A stretch of 64,000 nucleotides of DNA, taken from contig CP154954.1 in NCBI GenBank assembly GCA_039621445.1, positions 35,821,703 through 35,885,702 on the forward strand, in the 5' to 3' direction. Positions 61,901 to 64,000 of this stretch are shown here, in pieces. Source of the DNA: Euglena gracilis. Lineage: Eukaryota; Euglenida; Euglenophyceae; Euglenales. The position numbers and the translations under genes are program-made. How positions within the stretch are numbered: position 1 is the stretch's first letter; each line of letters begins with the position of its first letter. The notes below the pieces were generated by a model. It was not told where the DNA came from. It made no database searches and was given only the letters and a program-made list of their open reading frames with translations.

Positions 61901-63893
61901 CCCACTTGATTTGCTTTACAGAAGTGAGCGCTGAATCAGGGTAGAGGATGGGCACACCCTAGCAGAGGCTCGCACCCAGAATCCCCAAAAGGAGACCCAA
62001 GGACAAATTTCATTTAAAAGAAACTCCTGAGCTCCTCCAAAGAATTACTGTGGGTTCCTCACCAGCAGTCCAAAAGGTTCACCCAACCTGCAATGGCAAC
62101 GGGTGGGATCTGAGGTTGGCTTGAAATCACGTTTTTCCTTCCTGCGCCATGTCTCCACCCCCGGTGGGTTGCTGCTGCAAGTCCTGATTTTGGCCCGGCC
62201 CTGAGGTGTAATGAAAACCTTTGGCGTTTGTCAATGACGGTTGTCAATGAGGGTTGTCAAACCTTTGACGGGTTGTCAATGAGGGTTCCTCCAACTTCTC
62301 GGGGAAAAAAAGAACAACTTTTTTTTAAAAAACAGCAATTAACTTTTCCTATTTATAAAAATGAGCTGGACAACCCATTTTTTTCAACACAATCTCAGCT
62401 ATTTCATTTGCAATCTTTCTGCCATTCCAATGCAATCCAGTTTCAGCCTGTTAACGCACACGTCACTCACATCGTCTGCTCTCCAAAACCCTTCGAGCCA
62501 AATTTTGCAATGACGCAAAATTCCATATCGGGGATGAGAGAACGTTCCCCCGCACACCCAGTGCGGATGGCGACAACGCAACGATGGGCGCCGGGCAATC
62601 GCTGGGCGGGATATTAGTGTCGACCTGCGGTGACAGGTTGGCGATCAGGGCGACGGTGACCGGGATGGAGAGGTATGTGAGGACGAACCACACGTTGCGG
62701 GCAGGGCGGGAGGGAGGGGAGGAAGGGGCGCAGCGGGAGACGCAAGATGGACCAGCAAAAAAGACAAGACAAAAAAAAAAAAAAACAAAACAGAAAAAAA
62801 CAGAACAAAAAAAAAAACACACAAAAACACACAAAAAAACACACAAACGAAAACACAAAAAAAAACACACAACCACGCAAAAACACAATAAAAACACAAT
62901 AAAAACACAATAAAAACAAAAAACAAAAAAATGCAAGTTGCGCCCTCCCCGCTGCTCTGAGCCTACTAAGTAGATTCCAATTCATGACGAGTCGACTAAG
63001 TCTCCCAAAGGCGCATTGAACTGATCACTGCTGAGAGAGACAGCAAGCGCACAGCACGCACACTGGACGAAAATACACCTGAGATGATGAAAGAGAGGCT
63101 TTTCGTCAACCAGGGATCAAAAGCAAGCTGCAACAGGAGTTGGAGTGCCTGATCCCCACAATGTGTGCAGGAGGCCAATAAAAAATCGTTGCAACACACC
63201 CCAGTGAGTTGCTCGAAGCCTTACAAGTGTCCAGCCCTGCACGAAAAGGCACGAAACTGACGATAAAACCAAAATCAAAGCTTCTGAGAATGCCCACGCG
63301 GCTGGACAACAGCACTTGGACTGCATTTTCCTGCGGGGGACGCTTCCACGCCACACACACCGTGTGTTGCACGCCGCATACGCTGCATAAACACGCACCG
63401 CGTGTTTCACGCCATGCACGCCGCGCCGCACGCCGCATGTGACGTGCGACACCTGCCAGGCCATCTTAAGAACATTTTGCAGGTACTCGGCACTGGGCAC
63501 TGGGCACTGGGGGGATGGACCACTGGGATGGATGGATGGATGGATGGATGGAAAAAACGGACCAGCTAGACCCCCCCTGGGGGAGGGGTCCGGGGTCCCC
63601 CGACAAAAACAAATTTCCTCCGGCGCTTTGCGCCAGTCATTGGAAAAAAGCTTTCCATTAGCTAGCCTGCTAGCAGACCCCCCCCCCGGCGGGGTCCATT
63701 GGAATTCCCGCTAGCTAAATTTGGACCCCCCCCAGGAGGGGTGCTGCGAACCCTTGAGCAAAGGCCTGACACCCTGGGCGACGCCGATGAACTGCAGCAG
63801 GTCAAAGAGCAGCAGCAGCTGAACGGCAGCGATAATGAGGTGCTTGCGGCTGGCCTCCCGCGTGATGTATGGCCAGGCGGGGTTCAACCAACC
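42135..63893 (-). CDS. Hybrid histidine kinase gene, split into at least 13 coding blocks, 5' end outside window
   Basis: Two-component sensor: the kinase autophosphorylates a His in the H-box, then passes the phosphate to an Asp in its own receiver domain; hydrophobic segments suggest a membrane location. Blocks in order on the minus strand: hydrophobic helices (63.8 and 62.6 kb), H-box (59.5 and 58.8), the [11 protein letters not shown] segment (56.8), GADVVQGR (55.7), N-box [12 protein letters not shown] (54.5), VVFEVTNRV (53.7), GLRHMFMA (53.3), [17 protein letters not shown] (52.6), receiver [11 protein letters not shown] (42.7) and DIVVMDNHL (42.3). Each is a short island of balanced protein sequence in a sea of repeats, the order is right, and the lengths join in phase. 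The sensor N-terminus is missing, and the end of the receiver could not be followed past about 42,135. Function is inferred from motifs; expression and joins are untested. Confidence 0.8.
42236..42320 (-). CDS. Kinase exon: receiver domain, phospho-accepting Asp
   Basis: Reads [20 protein letters not shown]; the Asp of VVMD is the expected phosphorylation site. A CTCCTTTTTAG acceptor lies about 9 bases upstream of the placed start. Family similarity fades after GNPF and resumes in another frame 32 nt later. Confidence 0.72.
42374..42526. repeat. (ATAGAT)n microsatellite inside a kinase intron
   Basis: About 25 hexamers of GATATA/ATAGAT with occasional substitutions (GATACA, GATGTA). It fills most of the intron between the two receiver exons. 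Confidence 0.95.
42595..42715 (-). CDS. Kinase exon: receiver domain, first half
   Basis: Reads [20 protein letters not shown] then [20 protein letters not shown]. The DDS acidic pair that binds Mg in receiver domains is present. The exon ends near CCC; the intron that follows (about 270 bp) is mostly an (ATAGAT)n microsatellite. Confidence 0.78.
42740..43841. other. Left part of the 9.8-kb kinase intron
   Basis: No exon recognised. Contains two related blocks (43,231-43,310 and 43,497-43,590) sharing GCAAAAATCCAT, AAATGGACC and GAATAAGACC, and a GC-homopolymer module at 43,640-43,830 with GGCGCTTCGCGC at its centre. Confidence 0.5.
43842..43871 (+). mobile_element. Mariner-like terminal repeat, left
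   Basis: Begins TACAGTGCAGCTAAAA and continues to TTACGGAAGACA. About 25 of 30 bases match the reverse complement of 49,941-49,970. CAGTG next to TA is typical of Tc1/mariner ends. No transposase lies between the two ends, which may belong to one filled-up element or to two separate ones. Confidence 0.55.
44152..44332. mobile_element. Small TIR element with CAATTG subrepeats, copy 2
   Basis: Ends TTACCCGC and GCGGGTAA form an inverted repeat. The interior has GGGCAATTGTCGCGTGACAA, GTGACAATTTCCCGGGGTGA and three GCGTCAATTGCC-type units, closely matching the left part of the copy at 40,425. At 181 bp it is probably nearer the simple form of the family. Confidence 0.78.
45129..47644. mobile_element. 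2.5-kb TIR element with TTGCGC palindromes
   Basis: A 23-bp perfect inverted repeat (beginning TTAGGCGGCC at 45,134-45,156; partner 47,615-47,637), extended by CCGG on the outside. Just inside both ends, and throughout, are short palindromes of the form TTGCGC-NNNN-GCGCAA (about 45,177, 45,433, 45,596, 45,651, 45,703 and 47,583, plus those in the central foldback). No transposase recognised; ORFs are short. Confidence 0.6.
46532..47007. repeat. 476-bp foldback (inverted repeat with arms of about 195 bp)
   Basis: Left arm 46,532-46,725 and right arm 46,812-47,007 are near-perfect reverse complements around a loop of about 86 bp. Each arm holds three copies of the self-complementary TTTGCGCTTAAGCGCAAA-type box at its outer end and one TTGCGCCGAAGCGCAA box at its inner end. 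The spacer between them includes GGAGTCCCTCTGATGTGTTA and its partner. The arms differ at only a few sites, so the duplication is recent or is kept uniform. Confidence 0.95.
48035..48772. repeat. 10-bp minisatellite, three short arrays
   Basis: Unit ATCCGGTGGG. Arrays at about 48,035-48,115, 48,628-48,690 and 48,713-48,772, the first with one CCAGT variant. The DNA between them (48,180-48,470) is an irregular run of GGCCAAAAATGG-like words. Confidence 0.92.
49005..49095. repeat. Tandem repeat of about 24 bp
   Basis: About four degenerate copies of ATGGGTCATGATGGCCATC, each itself nearly palindromic. Confidence 0.85.
49941..49970 (-). mobile_element. Mariner-like terminal repeat, right
   Basis: Reads TGTCTTCCGTAAGTTTTAGC then CACACTGTA, the inverted partner of 43,842-43,871. 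Adjacent AT-rich DNA (49,800-49,940) also resembles the inside of the left end (TTTTGCCAAAAT, TTTTTCTCGTA). Confidence 0.55.
50171..50424. mobile_element. MITE-like element with homopolymer ends
   Basis: TAAA, a C-run and CTAATAGAAGC at the left are mirrored by GCTTCTATTAG, a G-run and TTTA at the right. The interior contains a repeated GCGGACTGCCGCCTCCGGCGG-type motif and two copies of a TTATTTAGACCCT-type word. No ORF. Confidence 0.65.
51666..51806. repeat. TATATG and TG microsatellite
   Basis: Short relatives of the big satellite (GTATATGTATATG) passing into TATATA and a (TG)n run. The flanking 51,817-51,857 forms a hairpin (CTCCCCGCTATATGGCCCC and its partner). Confidence 0.9.
51892..52132. 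repeat. Two adjacent long palindromes
   Basis: 51,892-51,974: arms GAATAGGGTTAGGTGCGCGA and GCGCACCTAAACCCTATTC. 51,991-52,132: 71-bp arms meeting at TTGCGCAA (about 52,061) with one mismatch, made of GCTAATTGGCTATGTTGCGC-like steps. Both begin with the same TAGGGTTAGGTGCGC-type word, so they share ancestry. 52,133-52,330 holds TATA-type repeats. Confidence 0.93.
52521..52636 (-). CDS. Kinase exon: end of ATPase domain
   Basis: Reads [20 protein letters not shown] then [18 protein letters not shown]. This is the last strand pair of the GHKL domain plus a linker. The frame stays open further, but the receiver start (VDDSDV) lies in another block nearly 10 kb away; joining at TGT keeps phase. 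Confidence 0.7.
52690..52930. repeat. (GT)n/(GTGC)n microsatellite in a kinase intron
   Basis: About 240 bp of GT, GTGC and GCGT repeats on the plus strand. It lies between the exons at 52,636 and 53,235 and creates artificial ORFs of alternating His-Thr or Cys-Val. Confidence 0.95.
53235..53324 (-). CDS. Kinase exon: ATP-lid and G-box region
   Basis: Reads [20 protein letters not shown] then [10 protein letters not shown], where LGLRHMF corresponds to the glycine box that closes over ATP. It ends in GCA/GCAG, and GCAG recurs at the start of the next block, so the join is unambiguous in protein but not in DNA. Confidence 0.75.
53395..53545. repeat. Degenerate tandem repeat AAAATGTTTCA
   Basis: About twelve copies of an 11-13 bp unit in the intron between 53,324 and 53,657. 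Confidence 0.85.
53657..53761 (-). CDS. Kinase exon: central ATPase strand
   Basis: Reads [20 protein letters not shown] then [15 protein letters not shown], the strand that follows the N-box in this family. The start (about 53,761) is uncertain by a few codons; the end is placed at GAG, which also precedes the next block. Confidence 0.65.
54477..54609 (-). CDS. Kinase exon: ATPase N-box
   Basis: Reads [14 protein letters not shown] then [20 protein letters not shown]. The N-box Asn residues (LDNAVTNA) bind Mg-ATP in the GHKL fold. The exon ends ATG with GTACG after it, a normal-looking donor; the upstream side has no AG and is set by the TGG repeat. Confidence 0.75.
54690..54860 (+). repeat. 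Intron-resident GC-bounded module, forward copy
   Basis: Runs from GGGGAGATATACTTTTCGGC through GCCATTTTCGGGGAAAAGTC and GGTGGGTC to a CCCGGG homopolymer block. It matches the reverse complement of 57,105-57,255 over its length, including ATATACTTTTCG, AAAAGGTT and TTTTCGGGGAAAAGT. Confidence 0.75.
55692..55792 (-). CDS. Kinase exon: linker before the ATPase domain
   Basis: Reads [19 protein letters not shown], matching the segment that usually precedes the N-box. A T10 tract with CTGCAG (55,793-55,798) gives a conventional acceptor that would start the exon at 55,792; a later start is possible. It ends at TGG, repeated before the next block. Confidence 0.55.
56803..56887 (-). CDS. Kinase exon: RGMSWC segment
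   Basis: Reads [20 protein letters not shown] then YTPQRW, the second helix region typical of these algal-type histidine kinases (GM-WC--R). An upstream in-frame TAG forces the start into TGCCTGCAG. The end is placed at CCCAGG followed by GTGCGT, a GT donor; other ends are possible. Confidence 0.65.
57105..57255 (-). repeat. Intron-resident GC-bounded module, inverted copy
   Basis: Contains ACTTTTCCCCGAAAGTGG, TTTTCGGCGCCTTCGGCG and CGAAAAGTATATCACACCCC. It lies in a different kinase intron from its partner at 54,690. Looser relatives, sharing the GGCGC...GCGCC centre and homopolymer flanks, sit at about 41,690, 43,745 and 63,615. Confidence 0.75.
57260..58789. other. Kinase intron sequence without recognised gene
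   Basis: Mixed unique and G/C-homopolymer DNA. ORFs up to about 110 codons on either strand have biased composition and no family motif. Nothing further is supported. Confidence 0.5.
58790..58827 (-). CDS. Kinase exon: rest of the H-box
   Basis: A micro-exon reading [12 protein letters not shown], the standard residues after the phosphorylated His in this kinase type. A long C-tract lies just upstream. It ends in CTGCA; the same five bases precede the next block, and the join is in frame. Confidence 0.65.
59512..59592 (-). CDS. Kinase exon: H-box with phospho-accepting His
   Basis: Reads [20 protein letters not shown] then DSMLNH, the coiled first helix of the dimerisation/phosphotransfer domain. 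The His of LNH is the predicted phosphorylation site. The family continuation (ILKNAMADA) is found about 690 bp downstream, so the exon should end at CACA; a GT at 59,502 is an alternative donor that would add KEDK. Confidence 0.75.
59741..59879 (-). CDS. Kinase exon: linker before the H-box
   Basis: Reads [20 protein letters not shown] then [20 protein letters not shown], ending TRYQ. Two other frames are open here, but only this one joins in phase on both sides. It starts after CCCATC and ends at CAGG; the next block begins after GAGG. Confidence 0.6.
59907..59938. repeat. Short perfect hairpin
   Basis: CTCATGGGAAAAT and its reverse complement separated by six bases, just inside the acceptor end of the intron that precedes 59,879. 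Confidence 0.85.
60140..62582. other. Large kinase intron (59,880-62,582), remainder
   Basis: No exon recognised. Two related G-rich blocks (60,143-60,235 and 60,415-60,505; GGGGTATTAAGTGAGTGGGG-type) flank an AT-rich 180 bp. 62,215-62,290 has three GGTTGTCAATGAGGGTT copies. Confidence 0.5.
62583..62698 (-). CDS. Kinase exon: second hydrophobic segment
   Basis: Reads [20 protein letters not shown], a likely membrane helix, then [17 protein letters not shown]. There is no AG between the upstream pyrimidine tract and this block. It starts at a second copy of GCCC and ends at CCCATC, a 6-bp sequence that recurs in the same codon phase just before the next block. Confidence 0.7.
62760..62930. 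repeat. A-rich (ACACAAAA)n tract
   Basis: On the coding (minus) strand this is a T-rich tract directly upstream of the kinase exon at 62,698, a position where a polypyrimidine tract would be expected. Confidence 0.85.
63523..63552. repeat. (ATGG)n microsatellite
   Basis: Seven GATG/ATGG repeats in the intron between 62,698 and 63,776. The following 63,565-63,735 is a GACCCCC-bounded module with GGCGCTTTGCGCC inside. Confidence 0.9.
63776..63893 (-). CDS. Kinase exon: first hydrophobic segment
   Basis: Reads [16 protein letters not shown] followed by a hydrophobic helix ([20 protein letters not shown]). Preceded by a long C-tract ending in CAG, the one clearly canonical 3' splice site of the gene. 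It ends at GCCC; a GT five bases further (63,772) is an alternative donor. Joining at GCCC to the next block keeps the frame. Confidence 0.7.
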
Positions 63894-64000
63894 CTGGGGG
63901 GGGGGGGGCAGGGAGAGAAATTCATATCGGAGGCCTTCAAAAAAATTGCGGAAAAATTGTGGGAAATCGCGGAAAATTCTAGAAAATTTGCAGAAAAATT

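Overview
The window reads as nuclear DNA of a large-genome, repeat-choked unicellular eukaryote, most likely an alga. There are no operons, ribosome binding sites, rRNA or tRNA genes. Coding capacity is limited to two degraded retroelements and one real-looking host gene cut into small exons by long introns. The hybrid histidine kinase, its odd splice junctions and the repeat load would suit a dinoflagellate, but the assignment is an inference (about 40% confidence); other algal lineages are possible.

Layout. 1-15,366: about 72 tandem copies of a 213-bp minisatellite. 15,367-21,126: a chromodomain-bearing Ty3/gypsy retroelement (chromovirus) on the minus strand, lacking its 5' end and broken by frameshifts. 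About 21,114-24,031: a 5'-truncated non-LTR retrotransposon on the plus strand with reverse transcriptase and a C-terminal restriction-like endonuclease. 24,032-24,506: a further fragment of the 213-bp array. 24,507-28,212: unrecognised DNA with a few weak ORFs. 28,213-40,426: a 12-kb (TATATG)n satellite. It is followed by a small TIR element with CAATTG subrepeats and more satellite to about 41,180. 41,501-41,886: a non-autonomous hAT-like element with an 8-bp target duplication.

42,135-63,893, minus strand: one gene reconstructed here from 13 coding blocks. It encodes the C-terminal part of a membrane-anchored hybrid histidine kinase: hydrophobic segments, H-box with the phospho-accepting His, N-box and G-box ATPase motifs, then a receiver domain. 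The 5' end lies beyond the window. Most exons are only 37-139 bp. The introns run from about 150 bp to 9.8 kb and are packed with mobile DNA: foldbacks, TIR elements, GC-homopolymer-bounded modules, microsatellites and minisatellites. Most of the joins that restore reading frame and family sequence are not GT-AG. Many fall at 3-6 bp direct repeats, as expected of non-canonical or introner-type introns. This is the most interesting feature of the window.

The 9.8-kb intron (42,716-52,520) is itself a nest: a pair of mariner-like ends about 6.1 kb apart encloses a CAATTG element, a 2.5-kb TIR element built around TTGCGC palindromes with a 476-bp foldback at its heart, several copies of a roughly 110-bp dispersed repeat, and 10-bp minisatellites. 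None of the exon joins could be checked against RNA. The retroelement frameshifts often lie near homopolymers, so some may be assembly errors.
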